A stretch of 43,202 bases of DNA from Candidatus Bathyarchaeota archaeon (GCA_018396395.1 JAGTQN010000003.1:1-43202), one strand, 5' to 3'; shown: positions 33,206 to 42,772, counted from the first letter of the stretch. The notes: a model not told the origin generated them from the letters alone. Numbers and translations are program-made.

Positions 33206-34045
33206 ATGAATGATTTTAAAAAGTTTGCAATAGTAATACTTAGTGTCCTTCTCTTTCTTAGCTTCTTGCTTAATACTTATCTTTACACCAAAGTTGTAGA
33301 GTACGATGGATATTTGAAAAATCTACAGACAAAAGTTAACACTTTAAGCTCGGAGAATGCCATGTTGAAGGAAAGTCTAGAAGTTCTTAAGAGAAGCCTT
33401 CCCTATCACCCGACAAATGTTTCACTTTCAGGAGAATGGATATACATTGCAGGCGTTATAATGACGAATGGAGGCTACAGAGGAGAAATCCTTAGAGTTT
33501 ATGCCCGCTTCGTTGAAGGTTCAGGGAAAGTATTCATAGGAACGACGCCAAAGATAGGCATAGATCTTCAGATCGCTGCCGAAACGGCCTTTCAAGTGGC
33601 TCAAAGGTTTACTGGCGTCAATGCCAGCTTACTAGACTGTATACTGACCGTGTCGGCTAATAGAACCATCGATGTGGTCGATGGACCCTCAGCGGGAGCA
33701 GCGATAACTGCCCTCCTTTCCTCAATACTCCGAGGGAAAGGTATTCGGAGGGATGCTGTCATCACAGGAGCCATTCAAGGCGATGGAAGCATCGTTAGTG
33801 TGGGGGGAATCATCGAAAAAGCCACGGCGGCTGCAAAGATAGGGGCTAAGATCTTCCTCGTCCCCAAGGGACAGTCGAAGGTTGTTGTTTGGAAGGAAAA
33901 GGTTACACAGATGGGCTCTTTCAGAATCATAGAGTACGTTCCTGAGGTTGTGGAGGTGCAGGATTACTTGAGGAATAAGGGTTTCGAGATAAAGGTCATC
34001 GAAGTTACTAATATCCTGGAGGCACTTCATTATCTTGAGGTTTGA
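33206..34045 (+). CDS. Membrane-anchored S16 (Lon-type) protease without ATPase domain
   Basis: 279 residues. One N-terminal transmembrane helix (about 8-27, AIVILSVLLFLSFLLNTYLY), a coiled-coil stretch (NLQTKVNTLSSENAMLKESL), a short beta linker, and a Lon proteolytic domain with the Ser of VVDGPSAGAAITALLSSIL and the Lys of IIEKATAAAKIGAKIFLVPK forming the Ser-Lys dyad. There is no AAA+ module. Such ATP-independent Lon-like proteases occur in archaea; the active site would lie outside the cell if the N-terminus is inside. Targets unknown. Confidence 0.88.
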   Translation: MNDFKKFAIVILSVLLFLSFLLNTYLYTKVVEYDGYLKNLQTKVNTLSSENAMLKESLEVLKRSLPYHPTNVSLSGEWIYIAGVIMTNGGYRGEILRVYARFVEGSGKVFIGTTPKIGIDLQIAAETAFQVAQRFTGVNASLLDCILTVSANRTIDVVDGPSAGAAITALLSSILRGKGIRRDAVITGAIQGDGSIVSVGGIIEKATAAAKIGAKIFLVPKGQSKVVVWKEKVTQMGSFRIIEYVPEVVEVQDYLRNKGFEIKVIEVTNILEALHYLEV

Positions 34046-34307
34046 AGGTAAAGTAAAGTAAAGTGAAGAAAAAGATACGAATCGATGCATTCCGTCTTAA
34101 TCTGCAAAAGCCTTTGGTCTTGCATTGGCTATACTCTACGGATGGCATCGAAGGTATGGTATCGATATGTATGGTATGGATTGGCTTCTTCGTTCGGATT
34201 GATCAATTGCCTGAAGGAGCTGTTCGGATTACTCTTTCACACGAAGAATGCTACGAGCAAAAGGCTTTAGGAAAGTAAGGCATTTCAAGATATGCGGTGG
34301 AGCAAGG

Positions 34308-36074
34308 ATGCTCTTCAAGGTCCTCGCCGATGTCTTCGAAAAGATTGAGGCAACTACCAAGCGCCTCGAGATGACAGACTATCTAGTGGAGCTCATAAAG
34401 GCTACGCCCAAGGAATCTATTGGAAAAGTTGCCTATCTCACGACAGGTACCCTTTATCCTCCCTTCATGGGAATAGAACTCGGGGTTGCTGATAAATTAT
34501 GCCAGAAAGCCATATCCATCGCCACAGGCTTTCGGGAGGAAATCGTCGAGGAAGACTATAAAAAGAGCGGGGACCTTGGGAAAACGGCCGAGGACTTACT
34601 GGCTAAGAAGGCGATAAGAACCCTTTTTCATAGACCCCTCACCCTCGATAGGGTCTATGGAACCCTTGAGAAGATTAGCCAGGCCTATGGTTCTGGGGCT
34701 CAGGAAGCCAAGATTTCCCATCTGGCAGGGCTCCTATCGGATGCAGATCCAAAGGAAGCCCGTTACATCGTTCGGATGGCCCTCTCGAAGCTCAGGCTGG
34801 GGGTTGCTGATATGACATTCCTCGATGCCCTCGCCATAGCCTTCGGAGGAGGAAAGGAGTATAGGGAGGCGATAGAGAGGGCATACAACCTCACATCGGA
34901 TATAGGCTATGTGGCAGAAACCATCGCCAAGGGAGGAATCGATGCCATTAGGCAGGTGAAGGTAACCTTCGGTCGCCCCATAAAGCCCCAGCTAGCGGAG
35001 CGCCTCTCCAGCCTCGAGGAAATCCTAGAAAAGCTTGGAGGGAAGTGCAGCGCCGAGTACAAGTACGATGGGCTAAGGATCCAGGCCCATATTCAGGGAA
35101 GCTCCGTCATCCTTTTCTCAAGGCGACAGGAAAACATTACTTCCCAGTTTCCAGATCTCGTGGATGCCTTACAAAACGCCATAAGGGCTAAGGAGGCCAT
35201 AGTGGATGGGGAGTGCGTCCCTGTGGATCCGAATACAGGAGACCTCCTTCCTTTCCAAGTCGTTTCTCAGAGAAGGGGGCGCAAGTACGATATCGAGAAG
35301 ATGATCGGGGAGATTCCTGTCGTCCTCTTCCTCTTCGATGCCCTTTACGTAAATGGCGAGGACCTTACCCTGAAGCCCTATCTAGAGCGGAGGAAAGCCC
35401 TAGAAGCCATCCTTCAGGAAACTGAATGCATAAGGATTGCGGAGAAGATCGTAAGCGACGATTCCAAGGAGATCGAAGCCTTCTTCCATAAGGCTGTCCA
35501 AGAAGGAACGGAGGGTCTCGTCTGTAAAGCCATTGGACCGAACAGCCTCTATGAGGCTGGGAAGAGGGGATGGCTATGGATAAAATGGAAACGCTCCTAC
35601 AGATCCGAGATGGTCGATACGGTCGATCTGGTTGCTGTGGGGGCCTTCGCAGGTCGAGGAAGAAGGGCTGGGAGCTATGGAGCCCTCCTCATGGCCGCCT
35701 ATAATCCAAAGGATGATGTCTTCGATACGGTTTGCAAGCTTGGGAGTGGCTTTACGGATGAGGACTTAGCTAGGCTTCCTGAGCTTTTCAAGCCCTTCAT
35801 CATTGACCATAAACCCCCAAGGGTGAATGCCCTCATAAAACCAGACTTTTGGCTCCAGCCAGTCAAGGTCCTCGAAGTCATAGGAGATGAGATTACGTTA
35901 AGTCCATTGCATACCTGCGGTTTCAACGCCATTCGTCAGGGTAGCGGCCTGGCGATTCGGTTTCCCAGGCTCGTGAAATTCAGGGAGGAGAGGGTTCCTG
36001 AGGATGCCACCACCGTTGAGGAAATAGTTGACATGTATAGAAGACAATTGAAGCGCGTGGAATCTGAAACTTAG
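34308..36074 (+). CDS. lig: ATP-dependent DNA ligase
   Basis: 588 residues from ATG 34308, the family start (MLFKVLADVFEKIEATTKRL); an upstream ATG 34248 adds 20 atypical residues. N-terminal DNA-binding domain, then the nucleotidyltransferase motif I EYKYDGLRIQAH with the adenylated Lys, motif IIIa LFLFDALYVNGEDLT, motif IV EGLVCKAIG and motif V WIKWKRSY, then an OB-fold. This is the standard archaeal replicative ligase that seals Okazaki nicks. Monocistronic. Confidence 0.96.
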   Translation: MLFKVLADVFEKIEATTKRLEMTDYLVELIKATPKESIGKVAYLTTGTLYPPFMGIELGVADKLCQKAISIATGFREEIVEEDYKKSGDLGKTAEDLLAKKAIRTLFHRPLTLDRVYGTLEKISQAYGSGAQEAKISHLAGLLSDADPKEARYIVRMALSKLRLGVADMTFLDALAIAFGGGKEYREAIERAYNLTSDIGYVAETIAKGGIDAIRQVKVTFGRPIKPQLAERLSSLEEILEKLGGKCSAEYKYDGLRIQAHIQGSSVILFSRRQENITSQFPDLVDALQNAIRAKEAIVDGECVPVDPNTGDLLPFQVVSQRRGRKYDIEKMIGEIPVVLFLFDALYVNGEDLTLKPYLERRKALEAILQETECIRIAEKIVSDDSKEIEAFFHKAVQEGTEGLVCKAIGPNSLYEAGKRGWLWIKWKRSYRSEMVDTVDLVAVGAFAGRGRRAGSYGALLMAAYNPKDDVFDTVCKLGSGFTDEDLARLPELFKPFIIDHKPPRVNALIKPDFWLQPVKVLEVIGDEITLSPLHTCGFNAIRQGSGLAIRFPRLVKFREERVPEDATTVEEIVDMYRRQLKRVESET

Positions 36075-36650
36075 GGAAGTTTTAAGAAGAATTAGGAATG
36101 TTTTCGCTACACAATTTTAGACCTAAGCCATACCTTCAGGAAGGATTTTTATACCCTTTTCATCTTTCAAGCCTAACTACGGATTTTGAGAAAAGACTTA
36201 AGGAAGGCTTTGGTATGGAGCCTTTTGCGTATATCATAGGTTATGGAAGGCTAATACTTCTATCAACCTTCATAGATTGTTGATCGATTCATCCATAACG
36301 CTTCTCCCCAACCTTGATCGGCTCATCCATAGCTGGACTCGAGGCCTAGCCTTCTTCTGAAGAGGAATCGCCTCGATGATCGGGCAGAGGCTAAGGTTCA
36401 GAAAGGGGGACCTGAAGAACTCTCTTTTTTTGGGAGTAGTCAGACCTCTCGGCCATATTGAAGGCATCACTCACGGCATCCTTTACGCCTTAGAGATACT
36501 ACAAAGGGACTTGGCCAAGGAGACGCCACAACTTCCATGCACCTTTGGACTAAACTAAGAGGAAAATTAGAAACCCTGATTCCCTATGGCCTGATTCAGT
36601 CCAATTATGGAGGAAGGAAAAGAAAAGGAAACGAAATGATTAAACAGAGC
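36075..36650. other. Gene-poor interval between lig and pyrF
   Basis: Only short ORFs occur. One plus-strand frame (36376-36558, RKGDLKNSLFLGVVRPLGHI) looks somewhat protein-like but I recognise no family and cannot support it as a gene. Confidence 0.4.
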
Positions 36651-37499
36651 TTAAGTTTCCTTAAGCATTAAGGCATTAAGGTTCCTTGCATAATGCTTTG
36701 CAACATCCTTAGGGCTTGGGGCGTATATGATGCTCCGTCCCACATTTACAATGAGAAGCCCTCCCCTTCCAGCCCTTACAATCTTCTCCGGATCGCCTGC
36801 TTGGGCTCCAATACCTGGGAAGAGAATTGCCCTATCGGTCCCCAGGATTCTCCTCACAGCCTTTATATCCTCTTCAGAAACCCAGCCTGTGGCTCCGACT
36901 ATGCAACCATCAGCCCCTAAGGCCTTCACTTCTTCAGCGATCGCTAGGAAAAGGGGCTTGCCTTGGCTAACGTAAGATTCCTTCATGTACCGTCGGGCCT
37001 CGGGATTCGAAGTAAGGGTCAAGACAAGGATGCCAAGCTCCGGAGATTCTTGCCGACTCACTCGAAGAACTGCCTCAAGATTTCCAAGGAATGGATTGAA
37101 AGTAATGGAGTCGTACCCCCAGCGCCTGAAATGGAAGATTGCCGCTTGAATAGTTTCACTTATGTCGTTCAGCTTACAGTCCAGTATGGAAACGCATCCC
37201 GAGTCCTTTATAGCCTTCGTTAGGGCTTGGTGATCCTCTGTTCTGAAGCCGGATAAATAATGAAGGTTAGCCTTGAAGGCACAGGCATAGTCCTTCGTTT
37301 CTTTAATGATGTAGGTGCAAAACTTCAGCCTCGCTTCATTCTCGTCTTTGAGGGTGGCATAGGATTGAGGGATGACATCCCTAGAGCGCTGGGATGGGAG
37401 AGCTGGGTCTAGGCCAACACATAGCACTGAATTCTTCTCGGCCTGTGCCTTCTGAAGCTCAAGGAGGAACCTATGCACAGTCATGATTTTTAGCTCCAT
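36651..37499 (-). CDS. pyrF: Orotidine 5'-phosphate decarboxylase
   Basis: 282 residues (a Met at codon 6 is an alternative start). The barrel shows SVLCVGLDPALPSQ, the catalytic charge relay VSILDCKLNDISETIQ, VLTLTSNPEA, GADGCIVGATGWVSEEDIK and the phosphate loop ILFPGIGAQAGDPEKIV with VNVGRSII. The length and motifs resemble the long OMPDC subgroup rather than the 210-residue form usual in archaea. Converts OMP to UMP in pyrimidine synthesis. No other pyr gene nearby. Confidence 0.92.
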   Translation of the reverse strand: MELKIMTVHRFLLELQKAQAEKNSVLCVGLDPALPSQRSRDVIPQSYATLKDENEARLKFCTYIIKETKDYACAFKANLHYLSGFRTEDHQALTKAIKDSGCVSILDCKLNDISETIQAAIFHFRRWGYDSITFNPFLGNLEAVLRVSRQESPELGILVLTLTSNPEARRYMKESYVSQGKPLFLAIAEEVKALGADGCIVGATGWVSEEDIKAVRRILGTDRAILFPGIGAQAGDPEKIVRAGRGGLLIVNVGRSIIYAPSPKDVAKHYARNLNALMLKET

Positions 37500-37632
37500 C
37501 TTAGGATAAGCTTTACCTTACCTTCGATAGCATTATTTAATAACTTTAAGTTAAAAGATCCGAAGCCGTATGCGTTCAAATTCCTTAGCATCCATCCTAT
37601 TCTGAGCTTGGCATCCTCGATCCTTCAAAAAC

Positions 37633-37640
37633 AACTTTAA
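37633..37640 (+). promoter_or_regulatory. Likely TATA box of the uS15 cluster
   Basis: TTTAAATA lies about 58 bases before the uS15 start, leaving a leader of roughly 30 bases that contains GAGGAGAGG. Confidence 0.5.
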
Positions 37641-37694
37641 ATAAGGCTTCCTAACCCATTACATAAAAACAACCTGAAAGAGGAGAGGCGCCCA

Positions 37695-38144
37695 TTGGTT
37701 AAGAGAAGGGCCCATGCCCATGGAAAGGCCCATTCTGTTAGGCCGATTTCTAGAAAGGCGCCTCCATGGTGTCGCTTTGAACCCGAGGAGGTTGAGGCCC
37801 TCGTCATTAAACTGGGAAAGGACATGGTTCCTCCAAGCCTTATAGGAATGATTCTCCGAGATCAATATGGTATACCCCTTGTCAAGCAGATTACAGGCAA
37901 GTCTGTAACCCAGATCCTTAGGGAGAATAACCTAGCCCCCTCTATACCCAGCGACCTATCAAGCCTCGTGGCCAAGGCCGTTAAACTCGCAAGGCACCTA
38001 GACCGCCACAAGGCAGATTCAAAAAACAAGCACTCCCTTCAGCTCTTAGAAGCAAAGATACACAACCTTTCCCGCTATTATAAGAGAACTGGACAATTGC
38101 CAGAAAATTGGGAGTATAAGGCCATCGTGCTTTCTGCCAAATAG
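37695..38144 (+). CDS. rps15: 30S ribosomal protein S15 (uS15)
   Basis: 149 residues from TTG 37695, preceded by GGAGAGG. The long archaeal N-terminus (RRAHAHGKAHSVRPISRKAP) precedes the S15 core: LIGMILRDQYGIPLVKQITG, LARHLDRHKADSKNKHSLQL and LSRYYKRTGQLPENWEYK. S15 binds the central domain of 16S rRNA. First gene of the cluster uS15 - DHH nuclease - pcc1 - eS1, a gene order seen in other archaea. Confidence 0.95.
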   Translation: MVKRRAHAHGKAHSVRPISRKAPPWCRFEPEEVEALVIKLGKDMVPPSLIGMILRDQYGIPLVKQITGKSVTQILRENNLAPSIPSDLSSLVAKAVKLARHLDRHKADSKNKHSLQLLEAKIHNLSRYYKRTGQLPENWEYKAIVLSAK

Positions 38145-38178
38145 ATCCTAAAGAACCCAGATATCTGGCGAAAGATAA

Positions 38179-39654
38179 TTGACTGGCGAGTCAAAACGCC
38201 TCAACGAATTCTTTCAAAGGATTTCTGAGGCTGCCGTATTCCTCTCCAGAAATGCTTTAGCCAAGAATCCTGTGAGGATCGTTTCCCACTTGGATGCCGA
38301 TGGCCTTGCAGCCGCTAGCATTGTGGCAAGGGCCCTCGCGAGGCTCGGAGTCGGATTCCATGTGAGGATTCTCCAACAATTAGATGAGGAAAGTATTCCC
38401 GAAGCCTTTTCTGGAAAGCCTGGTTTCATCGTCTTTACAGATCTTGGGAGCGGTAACTTGGATTTGGTTCATAGTGCCCTCCAGGAGAACGGAGGGACGT
38501 GTCTCATTCTCGACCATCACCAGCCTCTAGAATTGGCTATCCAAGAAAGGGAGAATCTCTTGGAAGTCAATCCTTGTCACTTCGGCCTCGATGGTGGTGA
38601 GGAATTGAGCGCCTCGGGTCTCGCTTATCTTGTGGCAAAGGCTATGGATGATGTGAACATAAGCCTCGCATACCTTGGTCTCATAGGAGCCCTTGGAGAC
38701 CTCCAAGATCGCTCTGAAGATAGGGGCTTCAAGGGCTTGAATCTTCGGATCCTCGATGATGCTCTACAGAAGGGACAAGTGGAGGTCAATCATGACCTCC
38801 TTCTCTTTGGAAGGGAGACAAGACCGCTCCATAAGGCCCTAGCAACCACTATGAGTCCCCTTTTTCCTGGCTTGAGTGGGGAGGAAGACCAATGCCTTGG
38901 CTTTTTTAATAGCCTTGGCATTCCTGTCAAAGATGGAGATAGATTGAGGGTTCCCGCGGACCTAGATCAAGAAGAGAAGAAACGCCTCTACAGTGGCCTC
39001 GTCGAATATTTGGTTACGAGGGGCCTTCAAGCCTCTGAAGCCAAGCGCCTCATTGGAAAGGTTTACATTATTTTGAAGGAGGGGCGATTTACACCCCTCC
39101 GGGATGCGAGGGAATTCGCCTCTCTCCTCAACGCCTGTGGAAGGGTGGGGAAGGCAGGTCTTGCTCTAGCCTTGGGCTTGGGTGATCGTAGAGAGAAGGT
39201 CCTTCAGGAGGCCGATGAAACATTAGCCCTCTACAGGCGTAAGCTAACGCAGCAATTGGAAGCCCTAGAGAAGAGTCAGGGTACGATCGTGGAGCTTCAG
39301 AACCTTTATGTTGTGAGAAGCGAGGAAATCGTCGATGAAAGGATGCTGAGCCCTATCCTTGGGCTTCTCCATTTCCTAGGGAGGTTTCCAAAGCCTAAGC
39401 CAGTTTTGGCCATGAGCTATAGTGGTGAAGGAAAGGAAAGGCTCAAGGTCTCTATAAGGGCTGCGGATGCCTTAGTAAATGCGGGTTTAAACCTAGGTAT
39501 CATCATGGAAGGGTCTGCGAGGGAGGTCGGAGGAAGGGGAGGGGGCCATGCCATAGCTGCTGGGGCTACCATCCCTTCGGAAAAGCGGGATGCATTCCTA
39601 GCCACGATAGATAGAAGGATAGGTCTACAAATTGGAGGAAAACTTCTTGGATAG
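38179..39654 (+). CDS. DHH/DHHA1 phosphoesterase (archaeal RecJ-like, GAN-type)
   Basis: 491 residues from TTG 38179. DHH motifs: RIVSHLDADGLAAASIVARA, IVFTDLGSGN, CLILDHHQP and LIGALGDLQDR, with the DHHA1 substrate-binding end VGGRGGGHAIAAGATIPSEK. Archaeal RecJ-like proteins are single-strand nucleases; one member (GAN) joins the GINS-MCM replication complex and another removes mismatched RNA 3' ends. Which of these it is cannot be told. Starts 35 bases after uS15 and overlaps pcc1. Confidence 0.9.
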   Translation: MTGESKRLNEFFQRISEAAVFLSRNALAKNPVRIVSHLDADGLAAASIVARALARLGVGFHVRILQQLDEESIPEAFSGKPGFIVFTDLGSGNLDLVHSALQENGGTCLILDHHQPLELAIQERENLLEVNPCHFGLDGGEELSASGLAYLVAKAMDDVNISLAYLGLIGALGDLQDRSEDRGFKGLNLRILDDALQKGQVEVNHDLLLFGRETRPLHKALATTMSPLFPGLSGEEDQCLGFFNSLGIPVKDGDRLRVPADLDQEEKKRLYSGLVEYLVTRGLQASEAKRLIGKVYIILKEGRFTPLRDAREFASLLNACGRVGKAGLALALGLGDRREKVLQEADETLALYRRKLTQQLEALEKSQGTIVELQNLYVVRSEEIVDERMLSPILGLLHFLGRFPKPKPVLAMSYSGEGKERLKVSIRAADALVNAGLNLGIIMEGSAREVGGRGGGHAIAAGATIPSEKRDAFLATIDRRIGLQIGGKLLG

Positions 39655-39889
39655 GGCCTTCATAAGGATCGACTATGATGCCCCTGAAAAGGCTAGGGCT
39701 ATAGCTTTGGCCTTGAGCCCCGATAACGCCACATGCCCTAGAGGCCTAAGTATCAACACGAGGAATGAAGGGCCAAGCCTCGAGATAACCTTAGAGTCGA
39801 TTTTAAGACTTGAAACCTTTTTAGCCACCTTAGATGACCTAATGAGGTGCCTTCAAGTGGCGGAAAGGGTATTAGAAACTCTAGGCTAG
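39647..39889 (+). CDS. pcc1: KEOPS subunit Pcc1
   Basis: About 80 residues. TTG 39647 is chosen since GGAGG lies eight bases before it; TTG 39632 is also in frame. Pcc1 pattern: FIRIDYDAPEKARAIALALS, GLSINTRNEGPSLEITL and LETFLATLDDLMRCLQVAER. Pcc1 dimerises and bridges Kae1 in the complex that makes t6A37 in tRNA; Kae1 is at 29635 in this window. The start overlaps the DHH gene's stop by eight bases, so translation is likely coupled. Confidence 0.9.
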   Translation: MDRAFIRIDYDAPEKARAIALALSPDNATCPRGLSINTRNEGPSLEITLESILRLETFLATLDDLMRCLQVAERVLETLG

Positions 39890-39963
39890 GTGAAGCTAAG
39901 CAAGGTAAAGTAAGATAAAGTAAGGCGCAGTCGGATCAGGTTAAGCCAACGGGATTGGAAAAA

Positions 39964-40630
39964 ATGGGAGGTATGGGATCTGTCTTCCAAGGGAAGAAGG
40001 GTAAGGGATAAGTGGCGAGCCAAGGCTTGGTTCTCTGTCTATTCGCCACCATATTTCGGAGAAGTAGAACTAGGAGATATTCCTGCAAACGAAGGAAAGG
40101 CTCTCCTTGGCAGGAGTGTTCAGACTTCCCTCTACGATGTGACTAAGGATCCATCCCATATGAACATTGTGATAACCTTTCAGATAACGGATGTCCAAGG
40201 TAACAAAGCCAGAACCATATTCAAGGGCCACGAATATGCTAGGGACTATCTTAGGACCCTCATAAGGCGGGGGAGCAAAAGGGTTGATGGAATCTTTAAC
40301 GTGAAGACAAAGGATGGCTATGGCCTTCGCCTCTCGGTTCTCGCATGTACTTTACGTCGAATTAACTCGGCCCAAGGTAGCGCCATAAGGAGAATCATGG
40401 GGAAAATTCTTGAGGAGAGGTCCCAGGTCCTGAATTTCGAACAGCTCGTTCAAGAGGCAGTCGTCGGAAAACTGGCTTCCGATATATACAACGAAGCGAA
40501 AAAGATTGCACCTTTGAGGCATGTAGGGATTAGCAAATCGAAGCTCCTTTTCACACCAGCCCTTGAAGCGAAGGTTGAAGAGACCCCAAAGGAGCAAGTT
40601 CCCCCGAAGGGTAATCCCCTAATTCCTTAA
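39964..40630 (+). CDS. rps3ae: 30S ribosomal protein S3Ae (eS1), requiring a +1 frameshift
   Basis: The body (frame from about 40010) reads DKWRAKAWFSVYSPPYFGEV, TSLYDVTKDPSHMNIVITFQ, FKGHEYARDYLRTLIRRGSK and QEAVVGKLASDIYNEAKKIA, clearly eS1. This frame has no start codon upstream. The ATGs at 39964 and 39973 begin a Lys/Gly-rich N-terminus (MGSVFQGKKGKG) in the preceding frame, which meets TAA at 40009. Dropping one base of GGG at 40005-40007 joins the two into a normal protein (KKGKDKWRAKAW). A GTG at 40139 would cut off about 50 conserved residues. Either a sequence error or programmed frameshifting. eS1 binds near the mRNA exit. Confidence 0.88.
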
Positions 40631-40672
40631 GAAGAAATAAATCGAAGGATAAACAGCTATAAATCGAATTGC

Positions 40673-42055
40673 ATGAATCCTGGAGGCCCCATCCCTCCTC
40701 CGAAGAAATCAAGGGTTCTAGACCCTTCTACCTTCGGTTTCGAATTGGCTAAGATTGTAGAAGAGCCAGCCGTCTTATCGGACCTGGCGATAAGGGAGGG
40801 CTTTTTAAGGTTTCAGGCAGGAGAAGGGGCTTCCCGTTGTGTCGCCTGTAAGGGGGCTCGGATGCTCTGTGGAAAGACTCGATGCCCTATTATACTTAGG
40901 GTTTCCTCATTTTTCCAAGTAGTCCCAAAAATCAGCTCCGATACTTTGGCTGGTTCCACGCCACCGGGCGTATTCGTAGGCCGTATAGGCTATCCCCATG
41001 TTTATGTGGGCCCCCTTACGCCTCCAATCTTAGGCGATACGACCCTCCTAGACCTTCCAGAGCTTTGGATAGGTAGAAAAATAGAGGAGATCGTAGCCTT
41101 CAGGTCCATGCTAGTAAGGGGGAAGACAAGGGCTAAGGTTTCAGATGTGGGAATCGGAGGGAGACTCCTCGAAGCCATCACTGAACTTGCCTTGGCATCG
41201 AAGCCCGTCGATCTGGAACTGACCTTCGACAGGCCACCAAGGGGATCCATGCTCCTAGACGATGAAGTCCAGCCCTTTGGCCCCTCAGCCATCGTCAAGA
41301 AGATGAAGGTGGGAAATGCCCATTGGGATAGGAGCGTACAGAAAGTCTATGCGGACACGGACCTTAAGGCCTCGGAGGCTGTCTTGACGCTTTATAAGGA
41401 GGGCGTTCTCGTAACCAAGATCCAGAGAGCATTCAGCATAGGAGCCTTTGGGTTAAAGCCCCAAAGAAGGCTTGTCCCTACGAGGTGGAGTATCACAGCC
41501 GTCGATAGCATCATCAGCAATGCCCTCATGGCGAAGGTAAGGGAGCTTCCCATCATCAATGAATATAGGCTCTACGAGTACGATCATCTGGACAACCGCT
41601 TCGAGATACTGATGATCCCCTCTAGCTGGAGTTATGAGAGCATCGAAGCCTGGTATCCAAAGACGATTTGGAATCCTGGGGGAAAGGAAATCGTTTACTT
41701 TGGGGACTATGAGGATTATGGAGGCAGGAGCAGCTATGCCAGTATGGGAGGCTGCTACTACGCAGCAAGGCTTGCCGTAACGGAGCACCTCGTAGGAGAA
41801 GGGAGGCAGGCAAGCGTCTTAATCCTGAGGGAGATCCATCCTGGCTATATTCTCCCAGTAGGGGTTTGGAATGTGAGGGAGAGTGTTCGAAGTGCCCTTA
41901 GGAATCAACCCTTAAAGTTCAACAGCCTCGAAGAAGCCTTAGGGCGTATAGCCGAGAGACTTGAAATTAGGCTTGAAACCTGGAAAAGGGTGAGTCGTAT
42001 GCTAAGGCTATTCCTCCATCAAAGAAGGATGGGGGATTTCTTGGAAAAAATCTAG
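40673..42055 (+). CDS. Nre family DNA repair protein
   Basis: 460 residues. The N-terminus has a metal-binding cluster CVACKGARMLCGKTRCPI, then the conserved GSTPPGVFVGRIGYPHVYVG and LGDTTLLDLPELWIGRKIEE, and later NEYRLYEYDHLDNRFEILM and SYASMGGCYYAARLAVTEHL. Nre proteins are archaea-wide; NreA and NreB of Haloferax contribute to repair of mitomycin C damage with PCNA. The extreme C-terminus ends QRRMGDFLEKI, which fits the PCNA-binding pattern QxxMxxFL. It starts 42 bases after eS1, perhaps in the same unit. Confidence 0.9.
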   Translation: MNPGGPIPPPKKSRVLDPSTFGFELAKIVEEPAVLSDLAIREGFLRFQAGEGASRCVACKGARMLCGKTRCPIILRVSSFFQVVPKISSDTLAGSTPPGVFVGRIGYPHVYVGPLTPPILGDTTLLDLPELWIGRKIEEIVAFRSMLVRGKTRAKVSDVGIGGRLLEAITELALASKPVDLELTFDRPPRGSMLLDDEVQPFGPSAIVKKMKVGNAHWDRSVQKVYADTDLKASEAVLTLYKEGVLVTKIQRAFSIGAFGLKPQRRLVPTRWSITAVDSIISNALMAKVRELPIINEYRLYEYDHLDNRFEILMIPSSWSYESIEAWYPKTIWNPGGKEIVYFGDYEDYGGRSSYASMGGCYYAARLAVTEHLVGEGRQASVLILREIHPGYILPVGVWNVRESVRSALRNQPLKFNSLEEALGRIAERLEIRLETWKRVSRMLRLFLHQRRMGDFLEKI

Positions 42056-42267
42056 GCAGAAGATTCCAGAGAGCTTCTTTTTGGAGCCAGATTCTTTTGT
42101 AGCGGGTAATGGATATTATTTAGTTAGGTTATCCTTAGCGCTGAAAGGACGATTTAATCATTTAAGCCTGGGACCATCGATCTGTACATGATCGGTTATA
42201 GTAGTTCGGTCGAATTTCAAACTGAATGGCGGAAAGTCTAAATTAGTAGAAGGGAAGAATCCATGGT

Positions 42268-42747
42268 ATGCGGAAGTGTCCAAGCTGTGGCAGCGATGTA
42301 AATCCTGAGGATCGATTTTGCTGGATGTGCGGTACAAAAATATTGGAAGAGCCATCTGGAGCCCTCCTGGCCCAGGAAGATGTCAAACAAGTCCTTTTCC
42401 GAAGGCTTGATGCCCTTGCAAAAAAGGATGAGAAAGCCCTTCTGGATTCCTTCGACCGTAAGTTGTATACAAGGTTCGATGACTGGCCTCCTCCAAATCG
42501 CCAGGAATCGGAGGAAGCTTTGAAGAATGAGGTGGGAGGCATGAGGGCGCTCGGTAACTATGCCTATGAAGTCAAGGATCTAAAGGTTCAGGTCCTTGGC
42601 GATGTTGCCTTGGCCACATTCCATCTTCACTATCGGGGAAGGATGAGGGAGAGATCTTTCGATATACAGAGCCGAGTTACCACAATACTTAGGAGGGAGG
42701 GTTCAACGTGGAAGATCATCCATGAGCACTATTCCCGTTTTTCCTAA
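42268..42747 (+). CDS. Zinc ribbon plus NTF2/SnoaL-like domain protein
   Basis: 159 residues. The zinc ribbon MRKCPSCGSDVNPEDRFCWM with CGTK is followed from about residue 38 by a cone-shaped NTF2-like domain: RRLDALAKKDEKALLDSFDR, KNEVGGMRALGNYAYEVKDL, GDVALATFHLHYRGRM and TTILRREGSTWKIIHEHYSR. NTF2-like folds bind small ligands or act as enzymes; the W/H pattern at the end is typical of the DUF4440/SnoaL_3 group. ATG 42268 is out of frame with an upstream ATG 42263. Function unknown. Confidence 0.75.
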   Translation: MRKCPSCGSDVNPEDRFCWMCGTKILEEPSGALLAQEDVKQVLFRRLDALAKKDEKALLDSFDRKLYTRFDDWPPPNRQESEEALKNEVGGMRALGNYAYEVKDLKVQVLGDVALATFHLHYRGRMRERSFDIQSRVTTILRREGSTWKIIHEHYSRFS

Positions 42748-42772
42748 ATAGTCAAGACATGTAGATACTGTA

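Noticed and set aside
36270..36558. Overlapping short ORFs between lig and pyrF
   Set aside because: No family match, no clear ribosome binding site, and both strands look equally open.
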